Source: Rubrivirga sp046845755 (GTDB lineage Bacteria; Bacteroidota; Rhodothermia; Rhodothermales; Rubricoccaceae). From it: 64,000 nucleotides of DNA. Shown here piece by piece: positions 31,771 through 39,529 of the stretch; the stretch's first letter is position 1; each line of letters opens with the position of its first letter. The stretch covers positions 1,426,001 to 1,490,000 of the forward strand of contig NZ_CP177357.1 of assembly GCF_046845755.1 (NCBI RefSeq), given 5' to 3'. Below the pieces are notes generated by a model. The model saw only the letters and a list, made by a program, of their open reading frames with translations, was not told the DNA's origin and made no database searches. The position numbers were made by a program, and so were the translations under genes.

Positions 31771-33492
31771 GTGCCCGCCTCTCGCCGTCCCTCCGTCTTG
31801 CTAACCACCGAGGGGACGTATCCCTTCGAGGGCGGCGGCGTGACGACGTGGGCGGACGTGGTGATCAGGGGGCTCCCGGACGTCGACGTGCACCTGCTGG
31901 CGGTAACGGGGTCCACGGCGTTGCGGCTGCACAAAGAGCTACCCGACCACGTCAAGTCGGTCGTCGCCGTGCCCCTGTTCGGGTCCGCCGAGCCCACCGA
32001 GTTTACGCGCCACGACGAGCCGTTCGCGACGACCGTGCTGCGCCGCGCGCGCACCAGCGACGCCGTCGTGGAGTCCCGCTTCGTGCCCCTCCTGGAACGC
32101 CTGATGGACGCGCTGCAGCGCCCCGAGGCGGCCGGTTGGGACGAGGCGCGGCTGATCCGCGACCTCAACCGGTACTTCGTCCGCTACGACCACCGCGCGT
32201 CGTTCCGCGCCGAGAGCACGTGGCGGGCCGTCCGGGACACCCTGCTGGCGCAGGGCGCCGACGGCGACGTGGCGCCCACACTCGGCGACCTGGTCCAGGC
32301 GCTCCGGTGGTTGTACAGCTTCCTGCTCCCGATCACCGTCGAAGTCCCCAAGACCGACCTCGCGCACGCCACGCTGGCGGGCTTCGCCGGGCTGGCGGGT
32401 GTGATCGCCAAGGTCGAGCACGGCACGCCGCTCGTCGTCACCGACCACGGGATCTACCTCCGCGAGCGCTACATCGCGATGTCGGCCTCGACGGAGTCGT
32501 TCTTCCTCAAGCGCTTTCTCCTTCGGCTCGTCCACCTCGTCAGCCGCATCTGCTACGTCGCCGCCGACCAGGTGTCGCCGGTCTGCCGCCACAACGCGCG
32601 CTGGGAGGAGCGGATGGGCGTCACGCGCGACCGCATCCGGACCATCTACAACGGGATCGACACCGACCTGTTCGTCCCCCCCACGAGCACGCCCGCCGGT
32701 CGTCGACCGACCGTCGTCACGGCCGCGCGCGTCTTCCCGCTCAAGGACATCGAGACGCTGATCCGCGCGTGTGACGTGGCGCGCCGACGCGTGCCCGACG
32801 TGCACTTCGTCGTCTACGGCGCCAACTGGGTCGACAAGCCCTACACCGACCGGTGCGAGGCGCTCATCGACGAGCTCGGCGTCCGGGACCACTTCACGTT
32901 CGCCGGCTACCACGACGAGCCCTCGAAGCTGTACCACGAGGGCGACGTGTTCGCGCTGTCGTCGATCTCCGAGGGCTTCCCGTTCTCGGTCATCGAGGCG
33001 ATGGCGTGCGGCCGCCCGGTCGTCGCCACGGACGTGGGCGGCGTCAAGGAGGCCGTCGAGGGGATCGGCATCGTCGTGCCGCCGCGCGGCTTCGAGCCGC
33101 TCGGCGAGGGGCTGGCGGACCTCCTCCTCGACCGCGAGCGGTACGACGCGTGCGCCCGGCTCGGCCGCGAGCGCGCCGTCCGCGACTTCGGGCTCGCCCA
33201 GATGCTCGACGCCCACCGCGTCACGTACCGCCACTGGGCCGGGCTCTCCGACGCGCCGCTCCCGCCCGCGCTCGACGAGCCGACGCGTCCGTGTCTCCCC
33301 GCCCCCGATCCGGACCCCGTGCCGGCCCTCGCCGACGACGCCCCAAACGTCGTCGGGGACGGCCCCACGCGACCGCGTCGGGCCCCCCTACGCCGCGCGC
33401 CCACGCGGCACGTGCCCGCTGCGCCGGAACGCTCCGCGCGCACCGATCACGCCCTGGCCCGCGGGCGCGGCCCGCCACGGGGGCGCCCATAG
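31771..33492 (+). CDS. pelF: PelF-type glycosyltransferase, paralog 2
   Basis: A 573-residue cytoplasmic GT4 enzyme that resembles PelF more fully than paralog 1. The N-terminus has VLLTTEGTYPFEGGGVTTWADVVI. The central region has ITVEVPKTDLAHATLAGFAGLAG, GTPLVVTDHGIYLRERYIAMSA and ADQVSPVCRHNARWEERMGV. The donor half has IYNGIDTDLF, FPLKDIETLIRA and the EX7E block SEGFPFSVIEAMACGRPVVATDVGGV. PelF makes the Pel backbone in the cytoplasm. The last 75 residues are Pro/Arg-rich low complexity and unlike PelF. A GTG at 31771 is chosen because it is the last start before the conserved block. It is the final gene of the locus. Confidence 0.9.
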   Translation: MPASRRPSVLLTTEGTYPFEGGGVTTWADVVIRGLPDVDVHLLAVTGSTALRLHKELPDHVKSVVAVPLFGSAEPTEFTRHDEPFATTVLRRARTSDAVVESRFVPLLERLMDALQRPEAAGWDEARLIRDLNRYFVRYDHRASFRAESTWRAVRDTLLAQGADGDVAPTLGDLVQALRWLYSFLLPITVEVPKTDLAHATLAGFAGLAGVIAKVEHGTPLVVTDHGIYLRERYIAMSASTESFFLKRFLLRLVHLVSRICYVAADQVSPVCRHNARWEERMGVTRDRIRTIYNGIDTDLFVPPTSTPAGRRPTVVTAARVFPLKDIETLIRACDVARRRVPDVHFVVYGANWVDKPYTDRCEALIDELGVRDHFTFAGYHDEPSKLYHEGDVFALSSISEGFPFSVIEAMACGRPVVATDVGGVKEAVEGIGIVVPPRGFEPLGEGLADLLLDRERYDACARLGRERAVRDFGLAQMLDAHRVTYRHWAGLSDAPLPPALDEPTRPCLPAPDPDPVPALADDAPNVVGDGPTRPRRAPLRRAPTRHVPAAPERSARTDHALARGRGPPRGRP

Positions 33493-33521
33493 CGACCCGT
33501 GTCTCGACGCGCAGCCCCGCG

Positions 33522-33549
33522 CGGTCAGAGGAGCTACGTCCCGGTCAGA
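33522..33549. repeat. CGGTCAGA direct repeat, 20-base period, before EF-G gene
   Basis: CGGTCAGA occurs at 33522-33529 and again at 33542-33549, exactly 20 bases apart (about two helical turns), each followed within a few bases by CTAC. A weaker CGGTCGGT follows at about 33559. They lie 50-77 bases upstream of the TTGACA element. This spacing could suit an operator, but there is no direct evidence of binding. Confidence 0.35.
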
Positions 33550-33598
33550 TCTACCCCCGGTCGGTCGAAAGGGAACGGAGCCGGAGGAGTGTGCTTCC

Positions 33599-33628
33599 TT
33601 GACATTGTCTTCACGGTCCGGGATCTTG
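33599..33628 (+). promoter_or_regulatory. candidate promoter of the EF-G gene
   Basis: TTGACA at 33599-33604 is followed after 17 bases by GATCTTG (33622-33628). The ATG is 38 bases further on. TTGACA with a 17-base gap fits a housekeeping -35/-10 layout, though the downstream hexamer is a poor match to either TATAAT or TAnnTTTG. The position in a 173-base intergenic gap after a likely operon end supports a promoter. Confidence 0.4.
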
Positions 33629-33665
33629 CCGCCCCCCCGGGCGCTCCTCTCATCCCCCTGACACG

Positions 33666-35783
33666 ATGACCGTCTACGACGCCGACCACATCCGCAACGT
33701 CGCCCTCGTGGGCCACCAGGGGAGTGGGAAGACGACGCTCGCCGAGGCGATGCTGTACAGCGCCGGCGCCATTCCCCGGATGGGGGCGGTCACCGAGGGG
33801 TCGACGACGAGCGACTTCCACGAGAGCGAGCGGGAGCGCGAGATGTCCGTCTTCACTTCCGTCCTCCATGCCGAGTGGGAGGGCCACAAGATCAACCTCC
33901 TCGATACGCCCGGCTACCTCGACTTCTCGGCCGAGACCATCACCGCGCTGAAGGTCGCCGACACGGCGGCCTTCGTGATCGACGCCGCCGAGGGCGTCCA
34001 GGTGGGGACCGAGCTGGCGTGGACGTACGCCACGATGACGGAGACCCCGGCGATGTTCGTGCTCAACAAGCTCGACACGACGGACTCCGACTTTGCGGCG
34101 ACGCTGGCCAAGATCCAGGAGCGCTACGGCCGCGCGGCCATTCCGGTCCAACTCCCCGGCGGCTCGGGCACGCGCACCATCATCGACGTGCTGCTCATGA
34201 AGCAGCTCCGGTTCGACGACCGGGGCCGGGCGACCGTCGAGCCCATCGCCGACGCCTTCCGGGAGGCGGCGGACGCGCTCCACAACGAGCTCGTCGAGGC
34301 CATCGCCGAGAACGACGAGGGGCTGATGGAGCTGTACTTCGAGAAGGGCGAGCTCTCGCAGGAGGAGATGCGGGCCGGGCTCCACCACTCGATGCTCAAG
34401 CGCGAGCTGTTCCCCGTCTTCCTGACCGTCGCGTCGGAGAACGTCGGTGTGAGCCGGCTGATGACGTTCATCGACAACGTCTGCCCGAGCCCGGTCGAGA
34501 TGCCGCCGCCCCACATGGACGCGGGCTCGGTCTCCGTCTCCGCCGACGGCGACCCGGTCGCCTTCGTGTTCCGCACGATGGCCGAGGAGCACGTCGGCGA
34601 GTACTCGTACCTCAAGGTCTACGACGGGACCCTGAAGGCGGGGCAGGACCTCGAGAACGCCCAGACCGGGGCGACCGAGCGGCTCGGCGGCCTGTTCGCC
34701 ATCAACGGCTCGGCCCGCGACGACGTGCAGCACCTGGTCGCCGGCGACATCGGCGTGACCGTCAAGCTCAAGCACACCTCGACCGGCGACACGCTCCGCG
34801 CAAAGGGGAGCGGCGCCGTGGTCACGCCCGTCGAGTACCCCGAGCCCCGGATGCGGCTGGCGGTCCGGGCCGCGCGGTCGGGCGAGGAGGACAAGATGGC
34901 GCAGGGGCTCGCGCAGATCGTCAAGGAGGACCCGTCGCTCGTCGTCGAGCACGACGCGCACCTCGGGCAGGTCACGCTCGGCGGCCAGGGCGAGATGCAC
35001 CTCGACATCGCGAAGTACAGGATGGCGCACCGCGCGAACGTCGAGGTCGAGTTTTCGCGGCCCCGCGTCAGCTACCGCGAGACCGTCCGGAGCCGCGCCG
35101 ACGCCCGGTACCGGCACAAAAAGCAGACGGGGGGCGCCGGGCAGTTCGCCGAGATCCAGATCCTGGTCGAGCCCGCCGACCACGCCTTCGACCCACCCGG
35201 CTCGATGAAGGTGCGCAACGAGGCCGAGGTCACGACCGAGTGGGGCAGCCGCGTCCACTACGTCGACGCCATCGTCGGAGGTGTGATCGACATGCAGCGC
35301 TTTTTCGGGGCCATCCAGAAGGGCGTGGCCGACATGCTGCGCGAGGGGCCCGTCGCGGGCTACCCCGTCGGCGACGTCCGCGTCGTGGTCTACGACGGCT
35401 CGATGCACTCGGTCGACTCGAACGAAAACGCCTTCAAGACGGCGGCCAAGATGGCCTTCCGCGACGGCTTCCGCGACGCCCAGCCGGCCATCCTCGAGCC
35501 GATCGTCGAGCTCGAGGTGCTCGTCCCCGACAGCCAGATGGGCGACGTGCTCGGCGACCTCAACACGCGCCGCGCGCGCATCCAGGGTATGGAGGCGGAG
35601 GGCCCGTTCCAGAAGATCATCGCCCACGTCCCCGAGGCCGAGCTGTACCGCTACTCGACCGCGCTCCGCTCGATGACGCAGGGCCGCGGCCTGCACCGCG
35701 CGCGGCACAGCCACTACGACCCCGTCCCCCGCGACGTGCAGGCCAAGCTGATGGCCGAGCAGGGCGCCGAGGTCGCTGTCTGA
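33666..35783 (+). CDS. elongation factor G-like GTPase (EF-G paralog)
   Basis: A 705-residue translational GTPase with the five EF-G domains. G1 is GHQGSGKT (residues 16-23) where canonical EF-G has GHIDAGKT. The switch I region reads EREREMSV where EF-G has ERGITI, so the conserved Thr is lost or shifted to Ser. G3 is LLDTPG (about 77-82) and G4 is NKLD (about 134-137). The domain IV part (GGAGQFAEIQILVEP) and domain V (GDVLGDLNTRRARIQGME) are complete. These features place it with the EF-G-like/EF-G2 group of Bacteroidota and relatives. Its job may be ribosome recycling, stress translation or GTPase-independent function; the main fusA should lie elsewhere. It is monocistronic with hairpins downstream. 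Confidence 0.9.
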   Translation: MTVYDADHIRNVALVGHQGSGKTTLAEAMLYSAGAIPRMGAVTEGSTTSDFHESEREREMSVFTSVLHAEWEGHKINLLDTPGYLDFSAETITALKVADTAAFVIDAAEGVQVGTELAWTYATMTETPAMFVLNKLDTTDSDFAATLAKIQERYGRAAIPVQLPGGSGTRTIIDVLLMKQLRFDDRGRATVEPIADAFREAADALHNELVEAIAENDEGLMELYFEKGELSQEEMRAGLHHSMLKRELFPVFLTVASENVGVSRLMTFIDNVCPSPVEMPPPHMDAGSVSVSADGDPVAFVFRTMAEEHVGEYSYLKVYDGTLKAGQDLENAQTGATERLGGLFAINGSARDDVQHLVAGDIGVTVKLKHTSTGDTLRAKGSGAVVTPVEYPEPRMRLAVRAARSGEEDKMAQGLAQIVKEDPSLVVEHDAHLGQVTLGGQGEMHLDIAKYRMAHRANVEVEFSRPRVSYRETVRSRADARYRHKKQTGGAGQFAEIQILVEPADHAFDPPGSMKVRNEAEVTTEWGSRVHYVDAIVGGVIDMQRFFGAIQKGVADMLREGPVAGYPVGDVRVVVYDGSMHSVDSNENAFKTAAKMAFRDGFRDAQPAILEPIVELEVLVPDSQMGDVLGDLNTRRARIQGMEAEGPFQKIIAHVPEAELYRYSTALRSMTQGRGLHRARHSHYDPVPRDVQAKLMAEQGAEVAV

Positions 35784-35810
35784 CGCATGCTTGTGGGAGC
35801 CTCCGACGTC

Positions 35811-35831
35811 CCCTCTCCCGCTGGGAGAGGG
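35811..35831. terminator. perfect 9-bp hairpin after EF-G gene
   Basis: CCCTCTCCC (35811-35819) and GGGAGAGGG (35823-35831) form a perfect nine-pair stem with the three-base loop GCT, 28 bases after the EF-G stop. Another GGGAGAGGGG copy at 35914-35923 could pair with the same left arm. No T run follows, so it may be a terminator, an RNA-stability element or a dispersed palindromic repeat. Confidence 0.55.
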
Positions 35832-35850
35832 ACAGGGTGGGGTTCTGAGC

Positions 35851-35875
35851 GCCCGCCCCGCTTGCGGTGGCGGGC
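35851..35875. terminator. second strong hairpin after EF-G gene
   Basis: Bases 35851-35860 pair with 35864-35867 and 35869-35875 through a bulged T, giving a stem of about ten pairs (GCCCGCC/GGCGGGC plus CCG/CGG) with a tight loop. It lies 20 bases after the first hairpin. The rest of the 266-base gap 35784-36049 contains no convincing gene; a short open frame across it has no signal or family resemblance. Confidence 0.5.
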
Positions 35876-36021
35876 CTGGACCTCGATCAAGAGCTCGCGG
35901 AGACGGTCCAGGAGGGAGAGGGGCACGCGTCCCGAGGCGGCCCCGTGGGGAGCTGACCCGGTGCTGTCACCGGCCCGTGCGACCTTAGGGACAGCAGGCA
36001 CGGACGCCCCGGGCCCGTCGT

Positions 36022-36028
36022 TACCTTG
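36022..36028 (+). promoter_or_regulatory. TACCTTG promoter-like element before small membrane gene and mutL
   Basis: TACCTTG lies 22 bases (counted from TACCTT) before the ATG at 36050, the same spacing as the element before the Wzc-like gene. It could drive the 36050-mutL-tilS set. Confidence 0.45.
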
Positions 36029-36049
36029 ACGCACACGCCAGAGATCATC

Positions 36050-36307
36050 ATGCTGGGCATCCAGAACGGCCGCAAGGCCCGCCCGCGCGGGTTCGACTAC
36101 CAGCCTCGGTTCTACGACCCGGAGGCCGACGCCCGCCGCAAGCGCCAGCTCCAGTTCGTCCGCCCCAGCGAGCGGCGGACCCGCAAGACGAAGCAGCCGC
36201 AGTTCGTCGCCGTCGGGCTCGGGCTCGCGCTGGCGTTCTACCTCTTTATCCACATCGAAGACATCGTCGCGCGCGTCACCGCGTTCGGCGGGTGGTTCTT
36301 CCAGTAA
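36050..36307 (+). CDS. small single-span membrane protein, function unknown
   Basis: An 85-residue protein. The first 50 residues are strongly basic (MLGIQNGRKARPRGFDYQPR, then many Arg/Lys), followed by one hydrophobic span at about 53-69 (VAVGLGLALAFYLFIHI) and a short tail VARVTAFGGWFFQ. The basic side should stay in the cytoplasm. FDYQPRFYDPEADARRKR resembles small proteins seen near mutL in related genomes as far as I recall, but no function is known. The ATG at 36050 is preferred over a TTG at 36026 because of the TACCTTG element. It ends four bases before mutL. Confidence 0.75.
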   Translation: MLGIQNGRKARPRGFDYQPRFYDPEADARRKRQLQFVRPSERRTRKTKQPQFVAVGLGLALAFYLFIHIEDIVARVTAFGGWFFQ

Positions 36308-36310
36308 CCC

Positions 36311-38230
36311 ATGGAGGCGACGCCCGACGCGACCGACGGGCTCGTCCGGGCCCTCCCCGACACCCTCGCCAGCAAGATTGCGGCGGGCGAGGTCGTGCAG
36401 CGGCCGGCGAACGCGCTCAAGGAGCTGCTCGAGAACGCGCTCGACGCGGGCGCCAGCTCGGTCGAGGTCACGTTGCGCAAGGCGGGCAGCGAACTCATCC
36501 AGGTCGTTGACGACGGCTGCGGGATGGGGCCGGCCGACGCCGTGGCCTGCTTCGGACGGCACGCGACGAGCAAGCTCCGCCGGTTCGAGGACCTGGAGTC
36601 GCTGAGGACCCTGGGCTTCCGCGGCGAGGCGCTCGCGTCCATCGCGTCGGTCTCCCAGGTGGAGCTCAAAACGCGCCGCCGCGACGACGAGGCGGCCACG
36701 TGCGTCCGCGCCGATGGGGGAGAGGTCGTCGACGTGTCGCCGTGCGCGGCGCCGGAGGGCACCTGCATTTCGGTCCGCAACCTGTTTTACAACGTGCCTG
36801 CGCGGCGGGCCTTCCTCAAGAGCCCGGCGACCGAGTTCAAGCACTTGGTCGAGACGTTCCAGGCGCTCGCGCTGTCGCACCCCGGCGTCGCGTTCACGCT
36901 CGTCCACGACGGGACCGAGGTGTGGCGGCTGCCGGCGGCCGGGGGCGACGACGCGCTCTCGGTCCGCCTCGGCGCGCTCGCGGGCGGCGGGCTCGACGGA
37001 CGCCTGGTCGCCGTCGAGGAGTCCACGAGCTATCTATCGGTGACGGGCCTGGTGGCACACCCGGAGCGCGCGCGGCGGAGCCGCGGCGAGCAGTACCTCT
37101 ACATCAACGGCCGCTACGTCAAGAGCCGCTCGCTCGACCACGCCGTCGGGAGCGCGTTTGGGGCGCTGTTGCCCGATCGCCGCCACGCGCTCTACGCCCT
37201 GTTTCTGGACGTGGACCCGCGCCACGTCGATGTCAACGTGCACCCGACGAAGACCGAGGTCAAGTTCGACGACGACCGAGGCGTCTACAGCTTTGTCCAG
37301 GCCGTCGTCAAGCGGTCGCTCGCGGAGGGCGGGCTGGGGCTCTCCTTTGACGACCGCGCCGTCCGCGCCGACGTCGCCCCGCCCGTGCTGCCCCCCGCCA
37401 TGCCGCCCCTGCCGGACCGGCCGCTCGCCGACCCCGATCTCGGGCCCGCCGTCCCGATGCCGCCCCGGGGCGACGGCGCCAGCCGCGACGCCGCGCCGAC
37501 CTCGTTCCGCCTGGAAGCGGGCGACAGCTTCCGCCCGACCGAGCCGCGCCCCCCGCGGCCGACCCCGGTGCCGCCCGTCGACCCGGGCCCACCCGCCGGG
37601 CCGATCCCGTCGCGCCTGGGCCCCGTGCCGGAGGGCGACCTCGACCTCGACCTGGCCGACGACCCCGAGCGCACGTTCTGGCAGCTCCACGGCCGCTACC
37701 TCTTGTCGCCGGTCCGCTCCGGCTTGCTCGTCGTCGACCAGCGCGCAGCGCACGAGCGGATCCTCTATGAACGGGCGCTCGCGTCGATGGAGAGCGGGAT
37801 GGCGTCGTGCCAGCAGCTGCTGTTCCCGTTCACCGTCGAGCTGAGCGCGACCGACCGCGCCCTCTTGTCCGAGATCGCCCCGGACTTGATGGCCCTCGGC
37901 TTCGAGCTCACGATCCCCGACGACGGCCCCGTCCTCGTCCGCGGCGTCCCGGCGGACGTGACGCTCGGCGACGAGCGCGACGTGCTCGACGACCTGCTGG
38001 CGCAGTTCCGGCGCAACAACCGGCTCCAGCTCGGCGCGCGCGAGAACGTCGCCCGGAGCATGGCTTCGCGGACGGCGATCCAGCCCGGCCACACGCTCGG
38101 CCCCGCCGAGGCGCGCCTGCTCGTTGACCAGCTCTTCGGCTGTGCCGACCCGTTTTCGGACCCCGCCGGCCGCCCCACGATGACGCGCCTGTCGAGCGAC
38201 GAGATCGACCGCCGCTTCCGGCCTCGGTGA
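36311..38230 (+). CDS. mutL: DNA mismatch repair protein MutL
   Basis: A 639-residue protein linking MutS mismatch recognition to downstream repair. The GHKL ATPase is intact: IAAGEVVQRPANALKELLENALDAG, DDGCGM and TLGFRGEALASIASVS. A Pro-rich linker spans about 355-450. The C-terminal dimerisation/endonuclease domain is altered. The metal motif DQHAxxE reads DQRAAHE (Asp476-Glu482), the ACxxAI motif reads SMASRTAI, and CPHGRPT reads DPAGRPT. Bacteroidota MutL proteins are known to deviate in these places, so this may be typical of the lineage. The tilS GTG overlaps its stop by four bases. MutS is not in the window. Confidence 0.95.
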   Translation: MEATPDATDGLVRALPDTLASKIAAGEVVQRPANALKELLENALDAGASSVEVTLRKAGSELIQVVDDGCGMGPADAVACFGRHATSKLRRFEDLESLRTLGFRGEALASIASVSQVELKTRRRDDEAATCVRADGGEVVDVSPCAAPEGTCISVRNLFYNVPARRAFLKSPATEFKHLVETFQALALSHPGVAFTLVHDGTEVWRLPAAGGDDALSVRLGALAGGGLDGRLVAVEESTSYLSVTGLVAHPERARRSRGEQYLYINGRYVKSRSLDHAVGSAFGALLPDRRHALYALFLDVDPRHVDVNVHPTKTEVKFDDDRGVYSFVQAVVKRSLAEGGLGLSFDDRAVRADVAPPVLPPAMPPLPDRPLADPDLGPAVPMPPRGDGASRDAAPTSFRLEAGDSFRPTEPRPPRPTPVPPVDPGPPAGPIPSRLGPVPEGDLDLDLADDPERTFWQLHGRYLLSPVRSGLLVVDQRAAHERILYERALASMESGMASCQQLLFPFTVELSATDRALLSEIAPDLMALGFELTIPDDGPVLVRGVPADVTLGDERDVLDDLLAQFRRNNRLQLGARENVARSMASRTAIQPGHTLGPAEARLLVDQLFGCADPFSDPAGRPTMTRLSSDEIDRRFRPR

Positions 38231-39504
38231 CCGTCCGGGCCCGGGTCGCGGACGCGCTGGCGGCGGCCGGCGTCGAGGGCCGCCTGATGGTCGCCGCGAG
38301 CGGCGGGGTCGACTCGACCGTGCTTCTCCACACGCTCGTCGCGCTCGGTGTCGACGTGGTGGCGGCCCACGTCGACCACAGCCTGCGCTCTGACAGCGCT
38401 GACGACGGCGCGTTCGTCGCAGCGCTTGCCACGAGCCTTGGGGTACCGTGGGTGCGGCGGACGGTGGCGGTGGGCGAGGGGAACGTGCAGGCCGAGGCGC
38501 GCCGCGCACGGTACGCCGCGCTGGCGGAGGCGGCCCGCGAGCAGGTGTGCGTCGCCGTCGCGACGGGGCACACGGCGACCGACCAAGCCGAGACGGTGTT
38601 GCTGGCGCTGGCGCGGGGCGCCGGACTGAGGGGGCTGGCGGGAATGCCGCCGGTGCGCCCGCTCGCAGAGGGGATCGTGCTCGCGAGGCCGTTATTGCAA
38701 TCCTCGCGTGCCGAGGTCGAGGCCGTCGCCCGCCAGCGCGGCTGGGCGTGGCGCGAGGACCCCTCGAACGCGACGGACCGGTTCACCCGAAACCGCCTCC
38801 GGCACACGGCGCTCCCGGCGTTGCGCGCCGAAGGCGGCGCAGGGGTCGACCGGCGCATCGCGGCCTCGGCCGACGCCGCCCGCTCCGGGCTGGCGGCCGT
38901 CCGCGAGCAGTTTTTGGAGTACGCAGGGGGAGACAGTCGGCTCGCGCTAGCGGTCGGCGAGCTCGCCGCCGAGCTCCGAGACGCCATCCTAGCAGAAGCA
39001 GTCGCCGAGTGGTCGCCCCACGCCACAAGGTCCCGCGCCCTCGTCTCCCGGCTGGGGACCCTCCTCCATGCGGACGTGGGCGCGTCGGTCGACAGCGGCG
39101 GCCTCCGCGTGTGGCGCGAGCCGGACGCGCTCCGCTTCGAAATCGATCGGCCGCCCGCCAGCGGGGCCCTTGTCGAGACAGCCCTCGACGGGATTCCGAC
39201 GTCGTTCGGCACCGATCCGTGGTCCGTCGCGGTCGACGCGGACGCGGTCGAAGGCGCGACCGTACGGACGTGGCGACCCGGGGACCGGATCGCGCCGCTC
39301 GGGCTCAGCGGGTCTCGGCCCGTCGCCGACGTGCTCCGCGAGGGGGGCGTCGCGCGCGCCGACCGCGCGCACGCGCCGGTCGTCGTGGCGGGCGGACGCG
39401 TGGCGTGGGTGGTGGGCTTGCGGCTGGCGGGGTGGGCGGCCGTCACCGCGAAGACCCGGCGAGCGATTCAGTGGTCGTGGCACGCCGACGGCGGGCCGGG
39501 GTAG
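38227..39504 (+). CDS. tilS: tRNA(Ile)-lysidine synthetase
   Basis: A 425-residue N-type ATP pyrophosphatase that should convert cytidine 34 of the CAU-anticodon tRNA-Ile to lysidine. The PP-loop SGGVDSTVLLH starts at residue 25. AAHVDHSLR, GHTATDQAETVLLALARGAGLRGLAGM and REDPSNATDRFTRNRLRH are the diagnostic blocks. The C-terminal part with VRTWRPGDRIAPLGLSGSRPVAD is the usual tRNA-binding domain. The start is a GTG overlapping the mutL stop. hpt follows after 25 bases, a pairing (tilS-hpt) common in bacteria. Confidence 0.95.
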   Translation: MTVRARVADALAAAGVEGRLMVAASGGVDSTVLLHTLVALGVDVVAAHVDHSLRSDSADDGAFVAALATSLGVPWVRRTVAVGEGNVQAEARRARYAALAEAAREQVCVAVATGHTATDQAETVLLALARGAGLRGLAGMPPVRPLAEGIVLARPLLQSSRAEVEAVARQRGWAWREDPSNATDRFTRNRLRHTALPALRAEGGAGVDRRIAASADAARSGLAAVREQFLEYAGGDSRLALAVGELAAELRDAILAEAVAEWSPHATRSRALVSRLGTLLHADVGASVDSGGLRVWREPDALRFEIDRPPASGALVETALDGIPTSFGTDPWSVAVDADAVEGATVRTWRPGDRIAPLGLSGSRPVADVLREGGVARADRAHAPVVVAGGRVAWVVGLRLAGWAAVTAKTRRAIQWSWHADGGPG

Positions 39505-39507
39505 CTT
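39502..39507 (+). promoter_or_regulatory. TAGCTT element before hpt
   Basis: TAGCTT lies 22 bases before the hpt ATG, the spacing seen at other TAnCTT elements. Its first three bases are also the tilS stop codon, so the match may be partly chance. Confidence 0.3.
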
Positions 39508-39529
39508 CCCGACCCCAGCCGCACGAACG

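Noticed and set aside
35787..36029. 80-codon open frame after the EF-G gene
   Set aside because: It runs through two strong hairpins, has atypical composition and no recognisable features.
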